NCBI GenBank assembly: GCA_003820635.1
Contig: RPOS01000076.1
Coordinates: 1 to 14,327 of the forward strand
Direction of reading: 5' to 3'
Origin: Verrucomicrobiaceae bacterium
GTDB lineage: Bacteria; Verrucomicrobiota; Verrucomicrobiae; Verrucomicrobiales; Akkermansiaceae
DNA: 14,327 bases
Made by a program: the position numbers and the translations under genes. The notes beneath the pieces were generated by a model that saw only the letters and a program-made list of their open reading frames with translations, was not told where the DNA came from and made no database searches. Every line of letters begins with the position of its first letter. Position 1 is the stretch's first letter. This document shows, piece by piece, positions 1 through 6,383 of this stretch.

Positions 1-549
1 CTCGCCTTCGATCAGCGCCGCACGGATGGCCTCAACTTCGGCGCTACGTTCCTGTTCACGCCGGATAAGGTCGCGGATGAGCTCGTGCTTTTCGGTCTGC
101 GAGCGGAAGCGCAGCTCGTCCACGTGGTCGATGATCTCGCGGAGGTTGTAACCGCTGGTGATCTTGTTCTTCAGCTCTCCGAATATCTCGCCGATCTTGT
201 ATTCGATGGTGTTCGGGCCGGAGGCGCTGGCCTTGAACTTGTGGAGGTAAGGGAAGAGCTTCTGGTTGACGAAGTCGCGGAGGTCGTCGCCGGTGAGCGC
301 CTTGTTGTGGTCGATCTCGCCGCTCTTCGTTTTCGGGGCCGCCCATTTCGACCAGCGGTAGGCGGGATCGAGGATGTAGGAGTATTTTCTCCCCTCCAGT
401 TCGGCTTCGGTGGCTTTGTCGGTTTCGAGGGAATCGAGGTATTTCAGGAACAGGAGCCAGGAGCTTTGCTCGGTATAATCCAACTCGCTGGTGCATCCGG
501 CGTCTTTCCAGAGAACGTCGTCGATGTTTTTGAAGGCTTGCTCGAACAT
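1..549 (-). CDS. HsdM N-terminal region joined in frame to a ParD-like antitoxin tail (partial, runs off left edge)
   Basis: The reading frame starts at ATG 549-547 and stays open to base 1 (183 codons seen). Residues 1-156 read as the N-terminal helical domain of a type I restriction DNA methyltransferase subunit M: the opening MFEQAFKNIDDVLWK, then TSELDYTEQSSWLLFLKYLD, and later a DELRFRSQTEKHEL stretch. In HsdM proteins that stretch normally leads to an SHLYE-type linker and then the SAM-binding methylase domain. Here it continues instead as IRDLIRREQE...VEAIRAALIEGE, which resembles the C-terminal half of ParD-type antitoxins. No SAM motif (NPPF/NPPY type) is seen before the edge. Alone, the HsdM domain would help recognition-complex assembly but could not methylate DNA. 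No clear ribosome binding site precedes the start. It could be a decayed remnant, a real fusion, or an assembly join. The HsdM part is secure; the ParD part rests on 27 residues. Confidence 0.8.
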   Translation of the reverse strand, partial: MFEQAFKNIDDVLWKDAGCTSELDYTEQSSWLLFLKYLDSLETDKATEAELEGRKYSYILDPAYRWSKWAAPKTKSGEIDHNKALTGDDLRDFVNQKLFPYLHKFKASASGPNTIEYKIGEIFGELKNKITSGYNLREIIDHVDELRFRSQTEKHELIRDLIRREQERSAEVEAIRAALIEGE

Positions 550-710
550 GCGGAGTGGTCGGAGAGAGACGGGTGGTGCGCGCTGGGCGAGGGATTTTAT
601 TCCAAAACACCTGCACGGGTTGGGTCTATTCATTCCCCGCCACCTTGCCAAGTTGGGAAACCGGAGATTACGGAGTCTCACCGGGTTTCATCCTCACTGA
701 ATCCGTGCCG

Positions 711-763
711 CGCCTCCTTCACTGGAGGCGTCCGGATAAACCGGACGCGGGAGTGATAACCCG
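711..763. repeat. Three consecutive, partly overlapping hairpins
   Basis: CGCCTCC (711-717) pairs with GGAGGCG (724-730) over a 6-base loop. GCGTCCGG (728-735) pairs with CCGGACGC (741-748) over a 5-base ATAAA loop. CGGG (748-751) pairs with CCCG (760-763). The first two share bases 728-730, and the second and third share base 748, so full-length pairing of neighbours is mutually exclusive. None has a T-tract after it, which argues against a simple terminator. They sit about 185-235 bases before the nucleotidyltransferase start and could be a leader structure or a remnant of a repeat element. Confidence 0.5.
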
Positions 764-873
764 TAAACAAACGGTGGTTTCGATCCCAACCGCCGGAGCC
801 ATTGCCGCATTGGTCTCAGGGAGTGGCTTGGGCCTTGATTTCCCGGCGCTTGCCGACGTGGGGCTTGAACGCT

Positions 874-911
874 CCCGCCAGCGAGGTATCCGGCCGAAAA
901 CTCGCTGCGGG
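874..911. repeat. Bulged inverted repeat just upstream of the nucleotidyltransferase
   Basis: CCCGCCAGCGAG (874-885) can pair with CTCGCTGCGGG (901-911), giving an 11-base-pair stem with one bulged C and a 15-base loop. It ends 36 bases before the chosen GTG start and could be an operator or an mRNA leader hairpin. No T-tract follows. Confidence 0.4.
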
Positions 912-947
912 CTTGAAAAGGCGCGCGCCGCGGGACACAGAGGCGTG

Positions 948-1850
948 GTGACCCAGGCATTCATACTCGGCGCGGGGCTCGGCACCCGCCTGCGGCCGCT
1001 CACCGACCGGCTGCCCAAGCCGCTGGTGCCGCTGTTTCACCGGCCACTGGCGGCATGGGCGGTGGATGCCTGTGCGCGGGCCGGCATCCGGCGCTTTGCG
1101 ATCAACACCCACCATCTGCCGGATGCCTGGTATGATTTCCGCGAGCTGCCGGAAAACCGGGAGCGCGAAATCACGCTGTTTCATGAGCCGGTGTTGTTGG
1201 AAACCGGCGGCGGGCTCCGCAACATCGCCGGATGGACGGGCGGGCGGCCGGTGCTGGTCCACAACGGCGACATCTTCACCAGCCTGCCGCTGGAGCGCCT
1301 GATCACCGCGCACGTGGCTTCCGGCCTGCCGGTGACGCTGGCGCTGCGCTCGCAGGGCGAGCAGAAACGGGTGGCGCTGGATGACTCGCTGAGCCGCGTG
1401 ACGGACCTGCGGCACGCTCTCGGCCGGGCGCGGGGAACCCACGTGTTTTCAGGGATTTATTGCGCGAACGCGGATTTTCTCGATCTGCTGCCGCCCGCCG
1501 AGGTCATTTCCGTGATCCCTGCGTTCCTTGAACTGGCCAAACAGGGCCGGCTCGGAGCCATCGTGCTCGACGAGGGCGTGTGGCTGGACCTCGGCGACCG
1601 CGCGTCCTATCTGCAGGCGCACCGCGAGCTGGCACTAGGCCCGGCCATCCACCCGCTGGCACGCGTGGCGAGCGGTGCCATCGTCGAAAACTCGGTGGTC
1701 GGCCCCGGGGCGGAAGTCGCCGCGGGAGCGGTCGTCCGCAACTCGGTCCTGTGGCCCGAGTCCCGGGTCTCCGGCGACGCCGTGCTCGACGACTGCATCG
1801 TCTGCCCGGGACCGCCGGTGACGGGGATCCACCGACAGGCGGATCTTTGA
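948..1850 (+). CDS. Sugar-phosphate nucleotidyltransferase with left-handed beta-helix tail
   Basis: This predicted 300-residue protein belongs to the NTP_transferase family, which joins an NTP to a sugar-1-phosphate to make a nucleotide sugar in the cytoplasm. The nucleotide-binding signature GAGLGTRLRPL is at residues 8-18 and the catalytic LPKPLVP, with K24, follows. ETGGGLRN and the metal-binding VHNGDIF come later, and IVLDEGVWLDLG closes the catalytic domain. From about residue 230 the repeating pattern ...ASGAIVENSVVGPGAEV... is a hexapeptide left-handed beta-helix, as in GDP-mannose and glucose-1-phosphate enzymes and unlike the shorter MurU. The start is set at GTG 948, four bases after AGAGG (939-943); GTG 945 is also possible. 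The frame is open further upstream to 555, but that part does not look like protein. Sugar and base specificity cannot be told. It probably serves envelope polysaccharide synthesis. The stop overlaps a TTGACA hexamer at 1847-1852. Confidence 0.87.
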   Translation: MTQAFILGAGLGTRLRPLTDRLPKPLVPLFHRPLAAWAVDACARAGIRRFAINTHHLPDAWYDFRELPENREREITLFHEPVLLETGGGLRNIAGWTGGRPVLVHNGDIFTSLPLERLITAHVASGLPVTLALRSQGEQKRVALDDSLSRVTDLRHALGRARGTHVFSGIYCANADFLDLLPPAEVISVIPAFLELAKQGRLGAIVLDEGVWLDLGDRASYLQAHRELALGPAIHPLARVASGAIVENSVVGPGAEVAAGAVVRNSVLWPESRVSGDAVLDDCIVCPGPPVTGIHRQADL

Positions 1851-1860
1851 CAATCACGGA

Positions 1861-1910
1861 AGAGTTTTTAATTAAAAATAGTTGATTATTTTTAAAAAAT
1901 AGTCAGTCTT
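1861..1910. promoter_or_regulatory. AT-rich regulatory island upstream of the sensor kinase
   Basis: This short AT-rich island stands out in GC-rich surroundings. It has a perfect 14-base palindrome (TTTTTAATTAAAAA, 1865-1878), a near-palindrome ATTTTTAAAAAAT (1888-1900), and a direct repeat TTAAAAATAGT (1872-1882) / TTAAAAAATAGT (1892-1903) spaced about 20-21 bases, close to two helical turns. A consensus-like -35 TTGACA lies at 1847-1852, but no good -10 is seen at the right distance. It probably holds the promoter of the two-component operon and a site for a DNA-binding protein, perhaps the regulator encoded downstream. Confidence 0.45.
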
Positions 1911-1930
1911 CATCCGTATTGCCTCTACGG

Positions 1931-3955
1931 ATGATTCTGTCCCACCAACGAATTTGCCAATTGGGCGGCGTGCTGTTGTCGCTTGCGGCACTTTGCCTGC
2001 CGGCCAAGGCCGAAACGCCGGCGTTGGCGCAAGTGACCAATCCAATCTCGCGGATCGCCCGCCTGTTCAATCCACAACTCGTTAAGGTTGAGGATCGGAT
2101 GGACTGGCTCGGCAACCAGATTTCCAGCTACGCGAAGCGCTGTGAATACCCCTTGAAAACGGATCTGGGCTACCGTGGCGGGCGCATCGGCAGCGGCGAT
2201 GCGGATCCTTCCATCACGCTGGATCTCGGCGACGACATGCCGGTGCAGCAGATTTTCCTGGTTCCTCCGCAGCGGGAATTTTTGGAAGATTCCGGAATTT
2301 TTCCCAAACGCTTCACCTTGGAGGTCTCCAAACGGGCGGATTTCAGCAAAAGCACGGTAATCTTCAGAACGGGCGAATCCGACTACCCCCAGCCGGAAGG
2401 CACGCCGGTGCTTTTCCACTGCAAGGACACGATGGCCCGCTATGTGCGGCTCAGCGTCCATCGGGGACACCACCGGGAAAGCGAGGACCTGTTCGGGCTT
2501 TCCGAGTTTGTGGTCATTTCGCAGGGCGAGCCGGTTTCCTTCGGCGCAACAGTCGAGACGGCGGGCGCGCTGAACCTGCCGGGGCTGTGGCACCCGGCCG
2601 CGCTCGTCGATGGCCGCACTCCGCTGGGCATCTGGCAGAATGGCGGCGGACCGGACCGCAATCCCGGCGATGCCGTGATGGTGGAAGAACCGGGCACGGT
2701 GACCACTTGGAGCCTGGAACTCGGGGAATCCGCACCGATCGACCGCGTGGTAATCTTCCCCTATCAGGTGAGCCGCTCGTTTGAAACCTCGGTCTTTCCC
2801 GAGATGCTGTCCATTGAACTGGAAAACGGGGACGGCAGTGCAGGCATCACGGTGTTTGAATGGACCAACCCGCTGCCCGGCTCCAGCCACATGGCACCGC
2901 TGGTCATTCCACTGCACGGCAAAATCACCAAAACGCTGCGGCTCAAGGCCACGCGCGCCTGGATCATGGGCGACCGCCGCCTGCACGCGCTCTCGGAAAT
3001 GGAAGTGTGGTCGGATGGGGTGAATCTGGCCAAGGGACAGCCCGTCAGCCGCGAGCACGGCGGCCAGCCGGAAACAGTGACCACCCTCACCGACGGCTAC
3101 AGTTCCGAGCGGCAGATCATCCCGGTGGGCCAGTGGCTCCATCAACTGCGCGAGCGCAGCCGGATCGAGAGCGAGCTTGCCAACCTGCGCTCCATTCAAG
3201 TCCAGCTCGCCTCCGACAGCGAACTCAACGCGACCTGGGGCTCCGCCGTGATCCTCGGACTCACCTTTCTCATCCCGGTCTTCATCGTCGAGCGCCGCCG
3301 GCTGATGTCCAAGGAACAGCTCGACGGCATCCGCAAGCGCATCGCCTCCGACCTGCACGACGACATCGGCAGCAACCTCGGCAGCATTTCGCTCATCGCC
3401 CGCACCGCCCGCAAGGACCTGGTGCGCCTCCAAGGGCCCGAGGAAATCGCCGGCGACCTCAGCGAGGTGGAGACCATCGCCCGCGAGAGCTCGCTGGCCA
3501 TGCGCGACATCGTCTGGCTGCTGGAGCGCAAGCAGGACTCCATCGGCGACCTGGTGGTGCGCATGCGCGAAACCGCCGGCCGCCTGCTGCGCGAGGTGGA
3601 CTTCACCCTCGAATGCGAGTCCACCAAGACCGCCGCCAAGCTCTCGCTCGACGCCAAGCGCCACCTGTTCCTGTTCTACAAGGAGGCCATCCACAACATC
3701 CTCAAGCACTCCAAGGCAGACCGCGTGTCGATCCGCCTGTGGGACGAGGATGACAAGCTGGCGCTTGAAATCACCGACAACGGCGTGGGCCTGCCGGTGG
3801 CCGACCGCAAGGTCCCCGTCCCCGTCAACAAGCTCCAGGACCGCGCCCATGTGCTCGACGGGCTGCTGCAAATCGTCTCCGCCACGGGCGATGGCACCCG
3901 CATCCGGCTTTTTGTCAAACGCACCCATCTCACCCATCACCCCGCAATGTCATGA
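1931..3955 (+). CDS. Sensor histidine kinase (NarX/DesK type) with periplasmic discoidin-like domains
   Basis: The 674-residue protein starts at ATG 1931; TTG 1919 is an in-frame alternative. A signal peptide (residues 1-27, ending LPAKA) leads into a periplasmic region of about 400 residues with two beta-rich modules. Phrases such as SITLDLGDD, ARYVRLSVH, WSLELGES and LRLKATRAW are typical of F5/8 type C (discoidin-like) carbohydrate-binding folds. A NLAKGQPVS...TDGYSSE segment and a predicted coiled coil (about 400-430) precede one membrane helix at about 437-456. The cytoplasmic part has a HisKA_3 box with the phosphorylated H476 (SDLHDDIG), an N-box with N589 (KEAIHNILKH), a G1 box DNGVGLP (616-622) and a late GDGTRI. 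It should sense an extracellular, perhaps glycan-like, ligand and phosphorylate its partner. Its stop overlaps the regulator start by four bases (ATGA). The ligand is unknown. Confidence 0.9.
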   Translation: MILSHQRICQLGGVLLSLAALCLPAKAETPALAQVTNPISRIARLFNPQLVKVEDRMDWLGNQISSYAKRCEYPLKTDLGYRGGRIGSGDADPSITLDLGDDMPVQQIFLVPPQREFLEDSGIFPKRFTLEVSKRADFSKSTVIFRTGESDYPQPEGTPVLFHCKDTMARYVRLSVHRGHHRESEDLFGLSEFVVISQGEPVSFGATVETAGALNLPGLWHPAALVDGRTPLGIWQNGGGPDRNPGDAVMVEEPGTVTTWSLELGESAPIDRVVIFPYQVSRSFETSVFPEMLSIELENGDGSAGITVFEWTNPLPGSSHMAPLVIPLHGKITKTLRLKATRAWIMGDRRLHALSEMEVWSDGVNLAKGQPVSREHGGQPETVTTLTDGYSSERQIIPVGQWLHQLRERSRIESELANLRSIQVQLASDSELNATWGSAVILGLTFLIPVFIVERRRLMSKEQLDGIRKRIASDLHDDIGSNLGSISLIARTARKDLVRLQGPEEIAGDLSEVETIARESSLAMRDIVWLLERKQDSIGDLVVRMRETAGRLLREVDFTLECESTKTAAKLSLDAKRHLFLFYKEAIHNILKHSKADRVSIRLWDEDDKLALEITDNGVGLPVADRKVPVPVNKLQDRAHVLDGLLQIVSATGDGTRIRLFVKRTHLTHHPAMS

Positions 3956-4608
3956 TCGCCGAAGCCACCACCACCATCAACATCTGGATCGTCGAGGACC
4001 ACGAGTTGTTCGCCAAGCAGATCCGCCGCCTGCTCGCTGGCGAGGAGGATTTCACCTGCTCCCATCACTTCACCAACGCCGCGGACCTCTTCGACAAGCT
4101 GCGCTTCACCAACGAGCGGCCGGACCTGCTCTTGCTGGACCTCGGCCTGCCGCGCCGCGACGGACTGGAAGTGCTCGGCGAGATCCGCAAGGCGCTGCCC
4201 GAGGTGAAAGTGCTCATCCTCACCGCCTACGACGACCGCGAAAAGGTTTACCGCGCCATTTGCAACGGCGCCTCCGGCTACCTGCTCAAGACCGCGGATC
4301 CCGATGAAATCATCAGCGGCATCCGCGACGTGATGCACGGCGCGTCCGCCCTCAGCAGCCCGATCGCCAAGATGATCCTGGAGGGCTTTTCACGCTACGG
4401 CCCGGTGGAGGACATCGAGCCGCTCACCTCGCGCGAGGAGGACGTGCTGCGCTATCTGGTCAAGGGCCTCATCAAGAAGGAAATCGCCGACGCGTTGGGC
4501 ATTTCCCAGCATACCGTGGACATGCACCTGCGCTCGGTTTACCGCAAGCTGCACGTGCGTTCACAGACCGAAGCGGTTTCCAAGGCGCTGCGCCAGGGCA
4601 TTGTCTGA
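3952..4608 (+). CDS. NarL/FixJ-family response regulator
   Basis: The 218-residue cytoplasmic transcription regulator is the partner of the preceding kinase. The receiver domain spans about residues 9-125: acidic pocket E15-D16 (IVEDHELF), phosphoacceptor D63 (LLLLDLGLP), T91 in LILTAYDD, and K113 in GYLLK. A linker leads to a LuxR-type helix-turn-helix at about 157-208 (PLTSREEDVLRYL, then KKEIADALGISQHTVDMHL). The arrangement and length are standard for the family. The ATG overlaps the kinase stop (ATGA), so the two are translationally coupled in one mRNA. Its targets are unknown; the palindromic AT-rich island upstream of the kinase gene is a candidate autoregulatory site. A strong terminator follows. 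Confidence 0.93.
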   Translation: MIAEATTTINIWIVEDHELFAKQIRRLLAGEEDFTCSHHFTNAADLFDKLRFTNERPDLLLLDLGLPRRDGLEVLGEIRKALPEVKVLILTAYDDREKVYRAICNGASGYLLKTADPDEIISGIRDVMHGASALSSPIAKMILEGFSRYGPVEDIEPLTSREEDVLRYLVKGLIKKEIADALGISQHTVDMHLRSVYRKLHVRSQTEAVSKALRQGIV

Positions 4609-4639
4609 TTCCCCTTTTGCGATTGGAGTTCGCAAACCA

Positions 4640-4674
4640 AAAACCCCCGGTTCGTCAGACGAGCCGGGGGTTTT
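4640..4674. terminator. Bidirectional rho-independent terminator
   Basis: A 16-base-pair stem (4640-4655 with 4659-4674) has one G-T wobble pair and a 3-base CAG loop. It is flanked by an A-run on the left and a T-run on the right, so it has the form of an intrinsic terminator on both strands. It lies between the convergent response regulator gene and rplI and should end both transcripts. A weaker 6-base-pair hairpin (TTTGCG 4616-4621 with CGCAAA 4631-4636) lies just before it. Confidence 0.93.
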
Positions 4675-4700
4675 AAAATGATGGTTGTCAAAGCGAGCTA

Positions 4701-5189
4701 TCAGGCCTCGGCGGCCTTCGGCTCCTCTTCGGCGGTATCGCCGGCGTCCACCGTGATGGTGAGCGTGGTGACCACCTGCGGGTGCAGCTTGATGCTGATC
4801 TCGGACTTGCCGGACTTCTTGACCGGCTTTTCGAGCTCGATGGCGTGGCGGTCGATGACAATGCCGGCGGCTTCGAGTTCCTTGTGAATGTCCATGCTGG
4901 TGACCGATCCGAAGGCCTTGCCGCCCTGGCCGGTGGAGAGGGTGAACTTCGGTTTGAGCTTGGAGATCTTGGTGGCGATTTCCTGGAAGGCCAGGATTTC
5001 CTCGGCCTCGCGGCGGGCGCGGGCGCTCTTGAGGGCCTCGACGTGGCGCAGGTTGGCCTTGGTCGCTTCATAGGCCTTGCCCTGGGGCACCAGGAAATTG
5101 CGGGCATAGCCGGCGCGGACTTTGACGACATCGGCTTCGGCACCAAGGCCTTCGATTTTTTCTTTGAGGATGACTTGAGCGTTGGCCAT
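4701..5189 (-). CDS. rplI: 50S ribosomal protein L9
   Basis: The 162-residue protein matches bacterial L9, which binds 23S rRNA near the L1 stalk and helps keep the reading frame. The N-terminal RNA-binding domain is clear: VILKEKIEGLGAEADVV, then the family signature GYARNFLVPQGKA. A long charged central helix follows (residues about 40-75, EALKSARARREAEEI), then the C-terminal domain with KAFGSVTSMDI and HPQVVTTLTI. It is slightly longer than the E. coli protein because of an acidic alanine-rich tail (DTAEEEPKAAEA). The start at 5189 gives the expected N-terminus with two extra residues (MANAQVIL). No Shine-Dalgarno is obvious. It stands alone here, away from the rpsF-rpsR genes that accompany it in many bacteria. 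Confidence 0.97.
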   Translation of the reverse strand: MANAQVILKEKIEGLGAEADVVKVRAGYARNFLVPQGKAYEATKANLRHVEALKSARARREAEEILAFQEIATKISKLKPKFTLSTGQGGKAFGSVTSMDIHKELEAAGIVIDRHAIELEKPVKKSGKSEISIKLHPQVVTTLTITVDAGDTAEEEPKAAEA

Positions 5190-5225
5190 GGGAAAGGGTG
5201 GGTAAGAAGTTCGTTTGGGGGCGGC

Positions 5226-5254
5226 GATTTAGGCCCCCGCCCATATCGAGTCAA
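5226..5254 (-). promoter_or_regulatory. Candidate sigma-70-like promoter of rplI
   Basis: On the minus strand TTGACT (5254-5249) is followed, after exactly 17 bases, by TAAATC (5231-5226). The -35 is good, the -10 only fair. It would start a transcript about 30 bases before the rplI ATG. A GGGGGC/GCCCCC inverted repeat (5217-5222 with 5233-5238) overlaps the -10. Confidence 0.35.
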
Positions 5255-5264
5255 GAAGAATGAA

Positions 5265-5314
5265 GCCGGAAATCCCGGCGCGGCGGATTTTCCCCCAGCG
5301 CGGAATTTTTCCGC
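5265..5314 (-). terminator. Possible weak terminator after the beta-barrel protein gene
   Basis: Directly after the stop codon, minus-strand RNA can form two small hairpins. One is GCGGAA with TTCCGC over a 3-base loop (5300-5314). The other is GCCGG with CCGGC over a 5-base loop (5265-5279), followed by a T-rich stretch. The stems are short, so termination is only plausible. Confidence 0.3.
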
Positions 5315-6184
5315 TCAATTCTGCAACTGGCTCAGCGGTTTCTTTGCAAACTGCTCGTCGCGCAGCTTGCGCAGCTGTTCGAGGTGGCGCTGCTCGGCGG
5401 CGAGCTCCGGATTGTTCGTGGCGGCGGGTCCTTGCTGGCCGTATTTTTTCCACGGGCCGTAGGGCACCTGGCTGGCCTCTACGAAACGCCAGTGGACTTT
5501 ATCGCCGGATTTCATGCCGAGGAAATCGCGCACGGCGGGCGAGATATCCAGGCCGGCACCGCCATTCTGCACGGTTTTGGGCGGCTTGTTGCCGAAGACG
5601 TATTCCCAGTCGTCGGTGGTCCACGGGCCGCAGTCCTCCCACTGGGCGTAGCAGCTGCGGCCGTTGCGGTAAATCTGCAGCCAGCGGCCCTTGCAGACGG
5701 TTTTACCCGGTTCCGGACGCATCCGCGAGAACCACGGAATCACCCGCGGGGCCTCCGGCTTGTGCGCCCGGTGGCTGATCACGTCATTGTAGGGCAGCGC
5801 CACATAGAACGGATTGAGCCGCGGGATGAAATTCTTCGGGCGGAACTCGCCGGTGGTGTGATTGGCGATGCGGTTGGCGGGATTAGGGTCATCATAGCCG
5901 CCGAAATTGATCGCCCATTGCCGGTCCCAGGATGACTTGCAGTTGGGCGTGGGATTGTTCGCCGTCGGCTGCTCGCCGATCCAGAAAATCGTGCAAGTGA
6001 TGCGGGTTTTCCACGGATAGACCATCCGCGAGGCCGGAGCGGAGGGCCGCATGGCTTCATATTGGCGACCGCTGGTGGGCACCACCACCCGCGGCACGCC
6101 TTGGGACTGCACGTCCACGCACAGAATTCCGGCGAGCAGCACCGGAATCAGCGTTCGGATCGTGGCGGGGGATGAGCGGTACAC
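5315..6184 (-). CDS. Secreted double-psi beta-barrel (RlpA/expansin-like) protein
   Basis: No close family is recognised by name. With GTG 6184 as start the protein has 289 residues and opens with a signal peptide (STIRTLIPVLLAGILC-like; cleavage near VQSQG). A TTG at 6280 in the same frame would add 32 residues without membrane character. An N-terminal part holds CTIFWIGEQPTANNPTP...C and ends in NPFYVALPYND. The second half resembles a double-psi beta-barrel of the RlpA/expansin kind: GRWLQIYRNGRSCYAQWEDCGPW with D184, then GAGLDISPAVRDFLGM with D213, at the places where these folds carry catalytic aspartates. A charged C-terminal helix follows (about 255-285). It may bind or cleave peptidoglycan or another wall polysaccharide in the periplasm; the activity is inferred from fold-like motifs only. 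It is divergent from the RCC1 gene. Confidence 0.7.
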   Translation of the reverse strand: MYRSSPATIRTLIPVLLAGILCVDVQSQGVPRVVVPTSGRQYEAMRPSAPASRMVYPWKTRITCTIFWIGEQPTANNPTPNCKSSWDRQWAINFGGYDDPNPANRIANHTTGEFRPKNFIPRLNPFYVALPYNDVISHRAHKPEAPRVIPWFSRMRPEPGKTVCKGRWLQIYRNGRSCYAQWEDCGPWTTDDWEYVFGNKPPKTVQNGGAGLDISPAVRDFLGMKSGDKVHWRFVEASQVPYGPWKKYGQQGPAATNNPELAAEQRHLEQLRKLRDEQFAKKPLSQLQN

Positions 6185-6199
6185 TGCTTGAAAAATCCG

Positions 6200-6225
6200 G
6201 TTTGCCACGAAGTGGAGCGGCAAAC
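6200..6225. repeat. Inverted repeat in the divergent intergenic region
   Basis: GTTTGCC (6200-6206) pairs with GGCAAAC (6219-6225), and a second, competing hairpin CCAC-GAA-GTGG lies inside it (6205-6215). The element is 16 bases upstream of the GTG start of the beta-barrel protein gene. It could be an operator or a leader hairpin. Nothing else notable is seen in the gap to 6383. Confidence 0.35.
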
Positions 6226-6383
6226 AGCCCGTTGAGACTCCATTCAAATCCCCGACAGCGCAAGCCAAAGGTCGCGCCAAAAACGAAGCCGCGGGTCTAC
6301 ATGCGCGGCGGCATGCGGGCTCCGCAATCGGGCAAAGAATGCGGTTTACATGGCGAGGGTGCGCCGCTTAGTCTCCGCTGAGG

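Larger units (their letters stand above)
550..947. other. Non-coding stretch with chained hairpins
   Basis: This 398-base gap lies between the divergent HsdM-like gene and the nucleotidyltransferase. The frame upstream of the nucleotidyltransferase is open through it, but the translation looks like no protein and is not used as an N-terminal extension. The main content is a chain of short inverted repeats at 711-763 and a longer bulged one at 874-911, described separately. I see no convincing gene here. Confidence 0.5.

Noticed and set aside
731..801. tRNA-like stretch: a canonical-looking T-loop TTCGATC at 779-785, a 5-base acceptor-like pairing (731-735 with 793-797) and a terminal CCA
   Set aside because: The T-stem has only three of five pairs, the acceptor only five of seven, and no D-arm or proper anticodon arm can be drawn. 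It could be a tRNA remnant used as an attachment site but is as likely chance.
555..947. In-frame upstream extension of the nucleotidyltransferase
   Set aside because: The translation has no family resemblance, while the conserved GAGLGTRLRP motif begins a few residues after GTG 948, as in relatives.
1925..3940. Long open frame on the minus strand opposite the kinase gene (671 codons)
   Set aside because: It is a shadow of high-GC codon bias. The plus-strand frame has full kinase motifs; the antisense translation has no recognisable domain.
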